Shown here: positions 50,724 to 59,845 of the stretch, piece by piece | How the letters are laid out: each line of letters opens with the position of its first letter | How positions within the stretch are numbered: the first letter of the stretch is position 1 | Origin: Chryseobacterium sp. | GTDB lineage: Bacteria; Bacteroidota; Bacteroidia; Flavobacteriales; Weeksellaceae | NCBI RefSeq assembly: GCF_019236175.1 | Contig: NZ_JAFAJM010000006.1 | Location: 124,001-188,000 of the forward strand | Direction of reading: 5' to 3' | DNA length: 64,000 bases | Made by a program: the position numbers and the translations under genes | Notes under the pieces: model-generated | What the model was told of the DNA's origin: nothing | Seen by the model: the letters and a program-made list of their open reading frames with translations, nothing else | Database searches by the model: none

Positions 50724-51584
50724 ATGACGGATTTATCAGAAGATAATGTATGGTTTGAATCAGAAAACATCCGGATAGACTTTTATGACGGAAAGTCTTC
50801 CGACTTGTATATTACTGAAACAAAATCAAGTTTTAATTTGTTTTTTATACTAAGTCCGGAGGTGAATCTGAAGGCGAATGATTGCGGAACTCAATTTATT
50901 TTTTCCAAAAATCAGTATATCCTTCATTATTCAGATGAAAAAAAGAAGAGCAGACTCTGGTCTGGAAGCGGAGAGTCCTTAAAATATTTTTTAGTTCAAA
51001 TTCGTTACCAGTATGTTTTTAATTTGATCAGTCCTGAATCCAGTATTGAAAATGGTGAGATACTGGAAAAAATGATTCACAATAGTTTTATTTTCCTCCA
51101 TAAAGCCACTCCTCCCGGAATTACGGTTGAAATGCATATGATTATTAAAGAAATCATCGGGTATTCAAAAAAAGGGATAATGCAGAAACTCTTTGTGGAA
51201 GCTAAAATTATAAAGCTGCTTATTCTTATTTTTGATCAGTTTGGTGAAAAAGACACCTTACAATCTGCACCAAAGACTCCTGAAATGATTAAAAAATTCA
51301 TTGATGAAAATTACTACCGGAGTATAAAGGCAGAAGAAATAGGAAAACTGATCGGAATCAATCAGAACATTATCAGAAAAGAGTTTAAAGCTCAATATCA
51401 CATCACCATTGCTCATTATATTTCTGAACTCAGGATGCTGAAAGCAAAAAAAATGATTACCGACAGCTCTGTGATGATTAAAGAAATTGCAATTGAATGC
51501 GGATATGAATATCTTCAGAACTTTACCCGGGCTTTTAAGAAGAAATTTGGGATTTCTCCTGAAAACCTGAGAAATAATAAATAG
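50724..51584 (+). CDS. AraC family transcriptional regulator
   Basis: 286 residues. The N-terminal half is an effector-binding fold rich in beta segments (about 10-110, for example FFILSPEVNLKANDCGTQF). The C-terminal half is the AraC/XylS DNA-binding domain with two helix-turn-helix units (EIGKLIGINQNIIRKEFKAQ and then IKEIAIECGYEYLQNFTRAF), ending FKKKFGISPENLR, the classic C-terminal signature. It is transcribed away from the FISUMP gene and towards the small membrane protein, and its 145-base promoter region lies between the two divergent genes, so it may regulate the T9SS genes beside it. Confidence 0.93.
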   Translation: MTDLSEDNVWFESENIRIDFYDGKSSDLYITETKSSFNLFFILSPEVNLKANDCGTQFIFSKNQYILHYSDEKKKSRLWSGSGESLKYFLVQIRYQYVFNLISPESSIENGEILEKMIHNSFIFLHKATPPGITVEMHMIIKEIIGYSKKGIMQKLFVEAKIIKLLILIFDQFGEKDTLQSAPKTPEMIKKFIDENYYRSIKAEEIGKLIGINQNIIRKEFKAQYHITIAHYISELRMLKAKKMITDSSVMIKEIAIECGYEYLQNFTRAFKKKFGISPENLRNNK

Positions 51585-51586
51585 AA

Positions 51587-51612
51587 AAACCGCTTAAAAA
51601 ATTAAGCGGTTT
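51587..51612 (+). terminator. terminator of the AraC gene
   Basis: Perfect 11-bp stem AAACCGCTTAA (51587-51597) / TTAAGCGGTTT (51602-51612) with an A-rich loop. The T-tract is short, so it may act in both directions with the convergent gene. Confidence 0.7.
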
Positions 51613-51676
51613 ATATATGTTGTTTTGCTTTGATATTACTTTTTCAGAATTCAGGTGAAAAAGCAATGACAATCAA

Positions 51677-51961
51677 TTAATGATGATGTCCGTGATCGTG
51701 AATGAAAGGTCCGTTACCTTTAGGCTGGTTGTAAATAACCTCTACACCTTCCTGCTCATAAATGTTCTTTCTTCTGATATCTTCAGGATCGAAAGGCTTT
51801 ACTTTTCCGAAGTACTCTTTCAAACCTTCTGTCAACCACATTGGGATTACCAATCCGAAGAACATAAAAATACACCAGAATCCTACTAAGAACATCGTTA
51901 TGAAGAATATAGTCCATAGGAACTGGTAGAACGGCCAAAATGCTGATAAAATCGTTATCAT
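51677..51961 (-). CDS. small membrane protein with histidine-rich tail, 94 aa
   Basis: The start at ATG 51961 is chosen because the longer TTG frame begins inside the -7 box TATTTTTG (minus strand, 51980-51987). One strong hydrophobic segment (about 5-42, PFYQFLWTIFFITMFLVG and following) is long enough for two helices, then a charged stretch with KPFDPEDIRRKNIYEQEG. The C-terminal tail reads GPFIHDHGHHH, with five His in the last seven residues, typical of a metal-binding end. No family recognised. Single gene, convergent with AraC and preceded by fumarase. Confidence 0.75.
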   Translation of the reverse strand: MITILSAFWPFYQFLWTIFFITMFLVGFWCIFMFFGLVIPMWLTEGLKEYFGKVKPFDPEDIRRKNIYEQEGVEVIYNQPKGNGPFIHDHGHHH

Positions 51962-52131
51962 TCTCTTAAAGATTTTAGGCAAAAATAAAGCTTTTTTCTT
52001 TTTTACACAAAAGATACAAGCTCTATTTTTTAATTTATTTTAATTCTATATAGATTTTTAAGACAGGAGGCATGAATCCATACGTTGAAATAGTGATATC
52101 AAACCTCTTTTCTTAAAGACTTTTTGTTTAA

Positions 52132-53739
52132 TTAGTGGGCAAGATCGGCGAAGAAATCATTCCCTTTATCATCCGTAATAATAAATGCAGGGAAGTCTTT
52201 AACTTCAATTTTTCTTACAGCTTCCATTCCTAATTCCGGGAAATCCACAACGTCTACAGATACAATATTATCTTTTGCAAGAATCGCTGCAGGCCCTCCG
52301 ATAGAGCCAAGATAGAAGCCTCCATATTGATGACATGCATCAGCAACATCTTTACTTCTGTTTCCTTTGGCCAGCATAATCATACTGCCTCCGTGGCTTT
52401 GGAATTCGTCAACATAGACGTCCATTCTTCCGGCAGTTGTAGGTCCGAAACTTCCTGAGGCCATCCCTTCAGGTGTTTTTGCAGGCCCTGCATAGTAGAT
52501 CGGGTGATTTTTAAAATATTCCGGCATCGGTTTTCCACTGTCGATCAGTTCCTTGATCTTCGCATGGGCAATATCTCTTGCTACAATCAAAGTCCCGTTA
52601 AGTTTTAGTCTTGTTTTAATCGGATATTTCGAAAGCTCAGCCAAAATCTCAGGCATTGGCTTATTTAAATCTACTTCAATGGCTTCTTCCAGATGCGGCG
52701 GTGTATCCGGTAAGAATCTCTTAGGATCCTGTTCAAGCTGTTCAAGGAAGATTCCGTCTTTTGTAATTTTCCCTTTAATATTTCGGTCTGCGGAACAGGA
52801 AACTCCCATTCCTACAGGGCAGGAAGCAGCATGTCTCGGAAGTCTGATCACTCTTACGTCGTGTGTAAGATATTTTCCTCCAAACTGAGCTCCAATCGCA
52901 CTTTCCTGGCAGATTTTCTGAACTTTAGCTTCCCACTCAAGATCTCTGAAAGCCTGACCTGCTTCATTTCCTTCTGTCGGAAGATGATCATAGTATTTTG
53001 CTGAAGCTTTTTTTACAGCGGCAAGGTTGGCTTCTGCAGATGTTCCCCCGATTACCAGTGCAAGGTGGTAAGGCGGGCAGGCAGCTGTTCCTAAATCCGA
53101 AATTTTTTCTTTGATAAATTCCTCAAGAGATTTCTCGTTCAATAAGGATTTTGTTTTTTGGTATAAGAATGTTTTATTGGCTGATCCTCCTCCTTTTGTT
53201 AAGAATAAGAATTCATAATAATCTCCTTTTTTGGCATAAATATCAATCTGTGCCGGAAGGTTTGATCCTGAGTTCTTTTCGTCAAACATTGTTAAAGGAA
53301 CCACCTGCGAATATCTTAAATTTCTTTTTTGATAGGTATTAAAGATTCCACGGCTTAAGAACTCACCGTCTTCTACTCCGGTGTACACATTTTCTCCTTT
53401 TTTTCCCATCACAATGGCTGTCCCAGTATCCTGACATGAAGGAAGAGCTCCCTCAGCGGCTACAGCAGCATTCTGTAACAGGTTATAAGCAACGAATCTG
53501 TCGTTATCTGTAGCTTCAGGATCGTCTATTATTCTTCTAAGGCTTTCTAAGTGAGAAGAACGCAGCATGAAAGAAACATCTGCCATAGCTTCCTCAGCCA
53601 GTAATTCCAAGCCTTTAGGATCTACGGTTAAGATTTCTCTGTCTCCTAATTTTTCAACTTTTACATAATCTGATGTAAGCTTCTTATACACCGTATCATC
53701 TTTCTGAATTGGATACGGATCCTGATATCTAAATTCCAT
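52132..53739 (-). CDS. class I (iron-sulfur) fumarate hydratase
   Basis: 535 residues, the one-chain FumA/FumB type with alpha and beta halves fused. The 4Fe-4S ligand Cys are in [16 protein letters not shown] (about 100), in [17 protein letters not shown] (near 310-330) and the nearby [14 protein letters not shown] block. The C-terminal [16 protein letters not shown] and [12 protein letters not shown] are the beta-domain signatures. It hydrates fumarate to malate in the TCA cycle and is oxygen-sensitive. A second, unrelated class II fumarase (fumC) is encoded on the other side of the TetR/KAS III pair, so the cell keeps both. A -7-like TATTTTTG lies at 53757-53764 on the minus strand. Confidence 0.95.
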   Translation of the reverse strand: MEFRYQDPYPIQKDDTVYKKLTSDYVKVEKLGDREILTVDPKGLELLAEEAMADVSFMLRSSHLESLRRIIDDPEATDNDRFVAYNLLQNAAVAAEGALPSCQDTGTAIVMGKKGENVYTGVEDGEFLSRGIFNTYQKRNLRYSQVVPLTMFDEKNSGSNLPAQIDIYAKKGDYYEFLFLTKGGGSANKTFLYQKTKSLLNEKSLEEFIKEKISDLGTAACPPYHLALVIGGTSAEANLAAVKKASAKYYDHLPTEGNEAGQAFRDLEWEAKVQKICQESAIGAQFGGKYLTHDVRVIRLPRHAASCPVGMGVSCSADRNIKGKITKDGIFLEQLEQDPKRFLPDTPPHLEEAIEVDLNKPMPEILAELSKYPIKTRLKLNGTLIVARDIAHAKIKELIDSGKPMPEYFKNHPIYYAGPAKTPEGMASGSFGPTTAGRMDVYVDEFQSHGGSMIMLAKGNRSKDVADACHQYGGFYLGSIGGPAAILAKDNIVSVDVVDFPELGMEAVRKIEVKDFPAFIITDDKGNDFFADLAH

Positions 53740-53892
53740 TCAATTTTTTATTTGTACAAAAATACGGCTTCCATTAAAAAAATATAAGGAAAACAGCCTA
53801 TTAAAACTGATATTTATAATGATTATAAATTATTATACGTTCACAGATTTGCTAATGAATTTTCTGAAAACAATGAAAAATTTCAAAATCAC

Positions 53893-53910
53893 ACATACCA
53901 ATTGGTATGT
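53893..53910. promoter_or_regulatory. TetR operator 1 (18-bp palindrome)
   Basis: ACATACCAATTGGTATGT, a perfect palindrome, upstream of the TetR gene and overlapping the -33 TTG of its promoter. An identical 18-base site lies in front of the KAS III gene at 54549-54566. Two exact copies flanking a TetR gene are best read as its operators. Confidence 0.8.
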
Positions 53911-53935
53911 TCAATAAAAAAGATGCATATATTTG
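53902..53935 (+). promoter_or_regulatory. promoter of the TetR gene
   Basis: TTG at 53902-53904 (inside the palindrome) and TATATTTG at 53928-53935, spacer 23 bases, match the Bacteroidota consensus. The start site would be near 53941, leaving only a few bases before ATG 53945. Binding of the repressor at the palindrome would block this promoter. Confidence 0.6.
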
Positions 53936-53944
53936 CAAAGAATT

Positions 53945-54532
53945 ATGAGAGAAACATTAGAATTTATTGTTGAAAAAGTAGCGCCGATATTTAATAAGAA
54001 AGGATACACGGCAACTTCACTGTCTGAGATTACAAAAGCCACGCAACTAACAAAAGGGGCCATTTATTTTTATTTTAAAAATAAGGAAGATCTTGCAGTA
54101 AAGGCATTTCATTATAATATTGAAAAGATTATCATGCCTTTAAGACGTTCTCTATTGGCCAAAGAAAATAGTATCGATAAGCTATTGGCTATTACAGGGT
54201 ATTTCAGAGAAGATTATTATAAAAATACCAGAGAAATAGGAGGATGTCCGATGCTTAATCTAGGCGTTGATGCCCAGTTTAACAATAAAGTTCTTTTTGA
54301 TGAAGCACAAAAACTCTCTAAAAAACTGATCAGCACCATTTCCGGAATTATAGAATCCGGAATTAATAAACAGGAAATTAGTAAAGAAGTGGATTCGAAA
54401 AAGATTTCGATGATGGTCTATGCGATGATAGAAGGAGGTATCTTTATGTCTATCACCCATGATAATCATAATTTTCTTATCCATCTCTGCAATCATATAG
54501 AAGAGACAATCATCAGGCCTATTCGGGTCTAA
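53945..54532 (+). CDS. TetR/AcrR family transcriptional regulator
   Basis: 195 residues from ATG 53945. The longer TTG frame starts at the end of the -7 box TATATTTG, so it is not a start. The N-terminal helix-turn-helix reads TSLSEITKATQLTKGAIYFYF (given here in pieces: TSLSEITKATQLT, KGAIYFYF) and KNKEDLAVKAF, with the ligand-binding part behind it carrying REIGGCPMLNLGVDAQ. It is predicted to bind the 18-bp palindrome and repress itself and the KAS III gene next door. Ligand unknown; a fatty-acid or acyl signal is plausible from the neighbour. Confidence 0.92.
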   Translation: MRETLEFIVEKVAPIFNKKGYTATSLSEITKATQLTKGAIYFYFKNKEDLAVKAFHYNIEKIIMPLRRSLLAKENSIDKLLAITGYFREDYYKNTREIGGCPMLNLGVDAQFNNKVLFDEAQKLSKKLISTISGIIESGINKQEISKEVDSKKISMMVYAMIEGGIFMSITHDNHNFLIHLCNHIEETIIRPIRV

Positions 54533-54547
54533 AATTTTTTTAACCCA

Positions 54548-54567
54548 AACATACCAATTGGTATGTT
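54548..54567. promoter_or_regulatory. TetR operator 2 (20-bp palindrome)
   Basis: Same 18-base core as the site at 53893, extended by one matching base on each side. It lies 16 bases after the TetR stop and 16 before the KAS III ATG, so it is placed to control that gene. No separate -7 box is seen between them. Confidence 0.78.
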
Positions 54568-54582
54568 AAAAACAAAAAGAAA

Positions 54583-55581
54583 ATGGAAGCAACAATTGAA
54601 TCTATCGGAATCTATATTCCCGAAAATAAAGTTTCTAATCAGTACTTTGAAAAAATCATTGATACTACCGATGAATGGATAGTATCCAGAACCGGCATTA
54701 AAACCCGGTATTTTAGTGCTAAAGATGAGTTTACAAGTGATCTTTGTGTAAAGGCAGTAGAGAATCTGGCCGCTGATTATCAGAAAGAAATTCATGATAT
54801 TGATTTTATCATTGTGGCAACCAGTACACCGGACCAGCCATTCCCCAGTGTTGCCAGCAAAATACAGGATAAGCTGAAAATTCAGAATGCCGGTTGTATC
54901 GATATTTCTGCCGGTTGTGCAGGATTTGTTTACGGTCTTATACTTGCACAGGGCCTGATTGCCAGTGGCAGCTATCGTAAGGTATTGGTTGCAGGAGCCG
55001 AAACACTGTCCAAAATATGTGATTTTACAGACCGAACAACCTGTATTTTATTTGGTGACGGAGCAGGTGCTGTTCTAGTGGAAGCTTCTGAAGAAAGACA
55101 TATGCTTTATTCCACAACCACTACGGAGGGTTCTTATGGCAAAGATCTTTATAAATCGGAAATGAATGCTCCGATTGGAGGGGCAGCCGTTATTAATGAT
55201 GGTAAAATTCATCAGAACGGACGAAGTGTTTTTAAATGGGCTGTATCCGCTCTTCCTGTAGAAATACAAAAACTATTGGATAAAAATAATTTAACATTAC
55301 AACAAATTGACTGCATGATTCCCCATAGTGCCAATATAAGAATTTTGGAAAATGTATGTGAAGCGCTGAAATACCCAAAAGAAAAATGTTTACAAAGCGT
55401 AACCAATTATGGAAATACCTCTGCAGCCTCCATTCCTATTGCCTGGTATAATGGGATCAGAGATAGAAAATTAAAAACGGATGATCTGCTTGTATTAGCT
55501 GGTTTTGGAAGTGGACTTACTTTTTCAGGGATTTGTCTTAGGCATCAGATTAAGAATCCGGATATCAAAAAAGAAGTCTGA
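54583..55581 (+). CDS. ketoacyl-ACP synthase III (FabH-like)
   Basis: 332 residues, normal KAS III length. Catalytic Cys in DISAGCAGFVYGLIL, His in MIPHSANIRILENV and Asn in TNYGNTSAASIPIAW, the Cys-His-Asn triad of the family. The N-terminal IGIYIPENKVSNQYFEK and WIVSRTGIKTRYF are the standard opening motifs. It condenses an acyl-CoA with malonyl-ACP to start or elongate a fatty acid. Its separate regulation by an adjacent TetR suggests a specialised rather than housekeeping copy; the housekeeping fabH is not in the window. Substrate is not predictable from the sequence. Confidence 0.93.
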   Translation: MEATIESIGIYIPENKVSNQYFEKIIDTTDEWIVSRTGIKTRYFSAKDEFTSDLCVKAVENLAADYQKEIHDIDFIIVATSTPDQPFPSVASKIQDKLKIQNAGCIDISAGCAGFVYGLILAQGLIASGSYRKVLVAGAETLSKICDFTDRTTCILFGDGAGAVLVEASEERHMLYSTTTTEGSYGKDLYKSEMNAPIGGAAVINDGKIHQNGRSVFKWAVSALPVEIQKLLDKNNLTLQQIDCMIPHSANIRILENVCEALKYPKEKCLQSVTNYGNTSAASIPIAWYNGIRDRKLKTDDLLVLAGFGSGLTFSGICLRHQIKNPDIKKEV

Positions 55582-55692
55582 TTTCTTACAGCATATTCCG
55601 CTCCGTTTATTCATAATTATTTTATCAATTATGATTATTATCAATTGCATACCACCTGTTGTTTAGCTAACTTTATAAAAAATTACATCACA

Positions 55693-57087
55693 ATGAATTA
55701 CAGAATAGAAAAAGACACCATGGGAGAGGTACAGGTACCTGCTGACAAATTCTGGGGTGCACAGACGGAACGTTCCAGAAATAATTTTAAAATAGGCCCC
55801 GAAGGCTCAATGCCTCACGAAATCATCGATGCATTTGCCTATTTAAAAAAGGCAGCGGCATATACCAATACTGATTTAGGTGTACTTCCGGCTGAAAAAA
55901 GGGATATGATTGCTAAAGTCTGTGATGAAATTCTGGAAGGAAAACTGAATGACCAGTTTCCTCTGGTCATCTGGCAAACCGGCTCAGGAACACAATCCAA
56001 TATGAATGTTAATGAAGTGGTTTCAAACAGGGCTCATGTTAATAACGGCGGTATATTAGGAGAAAAATCAGAAATACATCCTAATGATGATGTCAACAAA
56101 TCACAATCTTCCAATGATACCTATCCTACGGCTATGCACATTGCGGCTTATAAAAAAGTAGTGGAAGTAACAATTCCTGCTGTAGAGAAGCTAAAAAATA
56201 CACTTACAGAGAAATCTAAAGCATTTAAAGATATTGTAAAGATCGGAAGAACACATCTTATGGATGCAACTCCGCTGACTCTTGGACAGGAATTTTCAGG
56301 CTATGCTGCCCAGCTGGAGTTTGGTCTGAGAGCATTAAAAAATACTCTACCCCATCTCTCTGAACTTGCATTGGGAGGTACTGCCGTGGGCACAGGTCTT
56401 AATACCCCCAATGGTTATGATGTAAAAGTAGCAGAATATATAGCTAAATTTACCAATCAGCCTTTTATCACTGCAGAAAATAAATTCGAGGCACTGGCTG
56501 CTCACGATGCCATTGTGGAAAGCCATGGCGCTTTAAAGCAACTGGCAGTCTCTTTATTTAAAATTGCACAGGATATCAGGTTACTGGCTTCCGGACCCCG
56601 TTCGGGAATTGGTGAGATTCATATTCCGGAAAATGAACCTGGCTCATCAATCATGCCGGGAAAGGTAAACCCGACACAAAACGAAGCTATGACAATGGTT
56701 TGTGCTCAGGTACTGGGAAATGATACCACTATTTCCTTTGCCGGAACTCAGGGAAACTATGAGCTGAATGTTTTTAAGCCTGTAATGGCCTATAATTTCC
56801 TGCAATCTGCTCAGTTAATTGCAGATGCCTGTATATCCTTTAATGATCACTGTGCAGTGGGTATTGAACCTAACCATGAAAGAATTAAAGAACTTGTTGA
56901 CAAATCTTTAATGCTGGTAACTGCTCTCAACACCCATATTGGGTATGAAAATGCGGCAAAGATTGCAAAAACAGCCCATAAAAACGGAACCACATTAAAA
57001 GAGGAGGCTGTCAATCTGGGATTGTTAACCGCTGAACAGTTTGATGAGTGGGTAAAACCTGAAGATATGGTAGGAAGTCTGAAATAA
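55693..57087 (+). CDS. fumC: class II fumarate hydratase
   Basis: 464 residues from ATG 55693 ([20 protein letters not shown]). The frame to 55645 adds a Cys-rich non-conserved stretch. Signature blocks: [35 protein letters not shown] and the superfamily signature [17 protein letters not shown] with the catalytic Ser. It converts fumarate to malate without an iron-sulfur cluster. Together with the class I enzyme at 52132 the cell has an oxygen-stable and an oxygen-sensitive fumarase. Followed by a strong terminator. Confidence 0.97.
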   Translation: MNYRIEKDTMGEVQVPADKFWGAQTERSRNNFKIGPEGSMPHEIIDAFAYLKKAAAYTNTDLGVLPAEKRDMIAKVCDEILEGKLNDQFPLVIWQTGSGTQSNMNVNEVVSNRAHVNNGGILGEKSEIHPNDDVNKSQSSNDTYPTAMHIAAYKKVVEVTIPAVEKLKNTLTEKSKAFKDIVKIGRTHLMDATPLTLGQEFSGYAAQLEFGLRALKNTLPHLSELALGGTAVGTGLNTPNGYDVKVAEYIAKFTNQPFITAENKFEALAAHDAIVESHGALKQLAVSLFKIAQDIRLLASGPRSGIGEIHIPENEPGSSIMPGKVNPTQNEAMTMVCAQVLGNDTTISFAGTQGNYELNVFKPVMAYNFLQSAQLIADACISFNDHCAVGIEPNHERIKELVDKSLMLVTALNTHIGYENAAKIAKTAHKNGTTLKEEAVNLGLLTAEQFDEWVKPEDMVGSLK

Positions 57088-57120
57088 ATCCTACAATAGC
57101 AATTAAATATAAATAATGAT

Positions 57121-57152
57121 AAGGATCAGAAGTGACTTCTGATCCTTTTTTA
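57121..57152 (+). terminator. intrinsic terminator of fumC
   Basis: Perfect 12-bp stem AAGGATCAGAAG (57121-57132) / CTTCTGATCCTT (57136-57147) with a 3-base loop and a run of T. 34 bases past the fumC stop. Confidence 0.9.
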
Positions 57153-57175
57153 TTTTCAAAAATGAATGATTTTTT

Positions 57176-58825
57176 TTACCCGATAAGCTCTTTGGCCTGC
57201 GCCAAAGCCGCTTCTGTAATTTTACTTCCGGAAAGCAGCTGGGCAATTTCCGTCAGTTTTTCGTCATTATTTAAAGGTATAATGGTAGATTGTGTTCTTC
57301 CTGAAATATCCTGTTTCACGACCTTATAATTATCATTTCCTTTTGCAGCTACCTGAGCCAGATGTGAAATAACAATCAGCTGCATATCTTTAGACATTTC
57401 CCGCATCAGATTTCCGATTTCTTCTGCGACCTTTCCTGAAACTCCGGTATCGATTTCATCGAGTATCAATGTCGGAAGATCATCACTTTCAGCGATAATT
57501 TTTTTCACCGCAAGCATGACCCTTGATCTTTCTCCACCTGAGATAGCTGTCTGAATCGGACGTAAAGGAAATCCCGAATTCGCCTGAAATAAAAGCTGTA
57601 TATTTTCTTTCCCGAAAGGAGTAAAATCAGCAGTATCCTGTAGTTCTATATCCACTTTAGCTTTTTCAAGTCCTAATTTTTTAAGAAGACTTTCTGCTTT
57701 TTTTATAAAAACGGGAATATTTTTTTTCCTGTTTTTAGATAATTTTTCCGCCAAAGACTGAAGTATTTTTTGCTTTGCAGCAATGCTTTCTTCTGTTTCA
57801 GCAATCTGAGCTTCCAGTTCCGTTGCCCCTTTCTGATCTCCGGCAAGAGCATTCCTTATATCAATCAGCTCACTGAAATCTGCAACGCTGTGCTTTAGAA
57901 GCAATGCATTGATTTTATTATTGAGGTCTGTAAGCCGCAATAAATTCTCCGGGTTACTTTCTACTCTTTCAGCTTCATTCTCAAGCTCAGCAATGATATC
58001 TTTTATCTCCACAAAAGCGGTTTCAAGACGTGCATCCAATTCTGCAAAACTGGTTGAAATTTCAGAAATCCTTGAAAGTTTATTTTTAGCTTCATTAAAA
58101 AAAGACAGAATACCAATTTCTTCCTGGTGAAATCTTGATAAAATCTGCCCCAGATTTTCAGATATCATTCCTGCATTTTCCTGAATGGCAAGCTGATTCT
58201 GCATATCCTCATAATCTACATCATCCAGCCTCAGTTCTTCAAGCTCATTGAGCAAAAACTCTTTATAATCACTTTCTTTATTGGTTTCGGAAAGCTGCGT
58301 CTGAAGTTTTTTAAGTTGCAGTTTTAAATTTTGAAAATCAGAAAATTCCTGCTGATATTCTTCAATCAGCTGTTTGTTTTCAGAAAGCCCATCTATAATT
58401 TTAAACTGATATTCTGAAGTAAAAAGATTGGATGTTTCAAACTGTGAGTGAATATCGATCAGTTGAGACGAAAATTCTTTAAGAACATCCAGAGTTACCG
58501 GAACGTCGTTAATAAATGCACGCGATTTTCCGGAAGGCAGAATTTCTCTTCTGATAATCGTCTGAAGTTCATAATCAAGATCATTTTCAATAAAGAATTT
58601 TTTAAATTGATTATTCAGGGCAAATTCAGTCTCTACAATGCTTTTTTCTTCGGCATTTGAAACAGATTTGATATCTGCCCTTTCCCCAAGGATAAGTCTC
58701 AGAGCTCCTAAAATAATGGATTTACCTGCTCCCGTTTCACCGGTTATTACCTGTAAACCATTCTTTAATGATACTTCCAGAGTATCAATTAAGGCAAAAT
58801 TTTTAATGTAAATTCTTGAGAGCAT
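57176..58825 (-). CDS. recN: DNA repair protein RecN
   Basis: 549 residues from ATG 58825 (MLSRIYIKNFALIDTLEVSL). Walker A is ITGETGAGKSIILGALRL near residues 29-46, the coiled-coil arms lie in the middle (LKLQLKKLQTQLSETNKESD and the region around 160-350), and the C-terminal ABC motifs are SGGERSRVMLAVKKI (signature) and TLILDEIDTGVSG (Walker B). This SMC-like protein helps align broken DNA ends for recombination. It starts a minus-strand run with DUF4835 and coaBC upstream, a gene order common in Bacteroidota. Confidence 0.96.
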   Translation of the reverse strand: MLSRIYIKNFALIDTLEVSLKNGLQVITGETGAGKSIILGALRLILGERADIKSVSNAEEKSIVETEFALNNQFKKFFIENDLDYELQTIIRREILPSGKSRAFINDVPVTLDVLKEFSSQLIDIHSQFETSNLFTSEYQFKIIDGLSENKQLIEEYQQEFSDFQNLKLQLKKLQTQLSETNKESDYKEFLLNELEELRLDDVDYEDMQNQLAIQENAGMISENLGQILSRFHQEEIGILSFFNEAKNKLSRISEISTSFAELDARLETAFVEIKDIIAELENEAERVESNPENLLRLTDLNNKINALLLKHSVADFSELIDIRNALAGDQKGATELEAQIAETEESIAAKQKILQSLAEKLSKNRKKNIPVFIKKAESLLKKLGLEKAKVDIELQDTADFTPFGKENIQLLFQANSGFPLRPIQTAISGGERSRVMLAVKKIIAESDDLPTLILDEIDTGVSGKVAEEIGNLMREMSKDMQLIVISHLAQVAAKGNDNYKVVKQDISGRTQSTIIPLNNDEKLTEIAQLLSGSKITEAALAQAKELIG

Positions 58826-58906
58826 GGATTTATCGCTGATTACTTTAAGCAATGCAAATATAAAATTTTAGAGATCAGTATTCAATAGTATCTTTTCTCA
58901 ATTCTA

Positions 58907-59809
58907 CTATTTCCACTTATTCCATTTATTATCAATATTTTTCGGTGAAAGGATAATCATCGTTTGTTTCAAATCATTGATATTAACGGGACCATTATTT
59001 GTCGAGTTGAAAATATTAAAGATTTCATCGCTCTTATTATCCATAAACAGATTGAAAAAATAAGCCTGCTGGAATGAGTTTTCATACATTTTAAGCTGCA
59101 TCAGGGCATCAAAAATCACTTTCTTGGCCATTCCCTGATCCTGATTAAACAAATTATCCAATCCGGCTCTGTGGTAGGTATAAATAGTAGATCGCAGCTG
59201 GCTCCAGTTCGGGTTCAAGATTTCATTGACTAATATACTGCGGCTTCTTGGCTCATTCACTGTATTCCATCCTTCATAATTCCTGTTCTGTGAATTCTGA
59301 GCAATCTGCTGGGCTTTTGAAAACCATTGAGATCCTCCCATAGACTGAAAACTATCTGCATCATATCCCAAAATCAGGTAGATATAATAACTGACCACAT
59401 CGGTAAGATTCTTTCCGGAAAACTGTCTTTCATTAAAAATAAGATTTTCATTCTCAATATACTCAAAAGAGAAAAGCTTATCCTGAAGGTTGATCAGAGG
59501 AGATTCGTAGGTTGTATTATAAACAGGTCTTACAGCTTGTATGACGATACTTCCTTTGAATTTATTGTCCGTTCTTTCAGAAATAATGATTGAAAAACCA
59601 CATTTTATTTTTTCAAAGTTCTGAAGCTTTTTCCCGGTCCAGCTGGTATTATTGACAAAGTCTCTAAGACCTTTTTCCAATGACTTGTAAGCCTGCTGAT
59701 TACTTCCTCCTATTTGCTGAGAGTTCACCTGAACCGTTGCCAGCAGTTCCTGAGAAAAGCCTGTATTATATATCAGTAACAGAAAAAATAAACTTATAAT
59801 TCTTTTCAT
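58907..59809 (-). CDS. DUF4835 family secreted protein
   Basis: 300 residues, signal peptide MKRIISLFFLLLIYNTGFSQ. The body contains the family blocks KLQNFEKIKCGFSIIISER, VQAVRPVYNTTYESPLIN (as IQAVRPVYNTTYESPLIN), ENENLIFNERQFSGKNLTDV, YYIYLILGYDADSF and GWNTVNEPRSRSILV. DUF4835 is Bacteroidota-only, periplasmic and without a known role. It is repeatedly found between coaBC and recN, as here (36 bases from coaBC, 81 from recN). No catalytic residues are obvious. Confidence 0.93.
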   Translation of the reverse strand: MKRIISLFFLLLIYNTGFSQELLATVQVNSQQIGGSNQQAYKSLEKGLRDFVNNTSWTGKKLQNFEKIKCGFSIIISERTDNKFKGSIVIQAVRPVYNTTYESPLINLQDKLFSFEYIENENLIFNERQFSGKNLTDVVSYYIYLILGYDADSFQSMGGSQWFSKAQQIAQNSQNRNYEGWNTVNEPRSRSILVNEILNPNWSQLRSTIYTYHRAGLDNLFNQDQGMAKKVIFDALMQLKMYENSFQQAYFFNLFMDNKSDEIFNIFNSTNNGPVNINDLKQTMIILSPKNIDNKWNKWK

Positions 59810-59845
59810 TGTCTATTAAAAATTGAGAACGGAAATTTATTAAAA

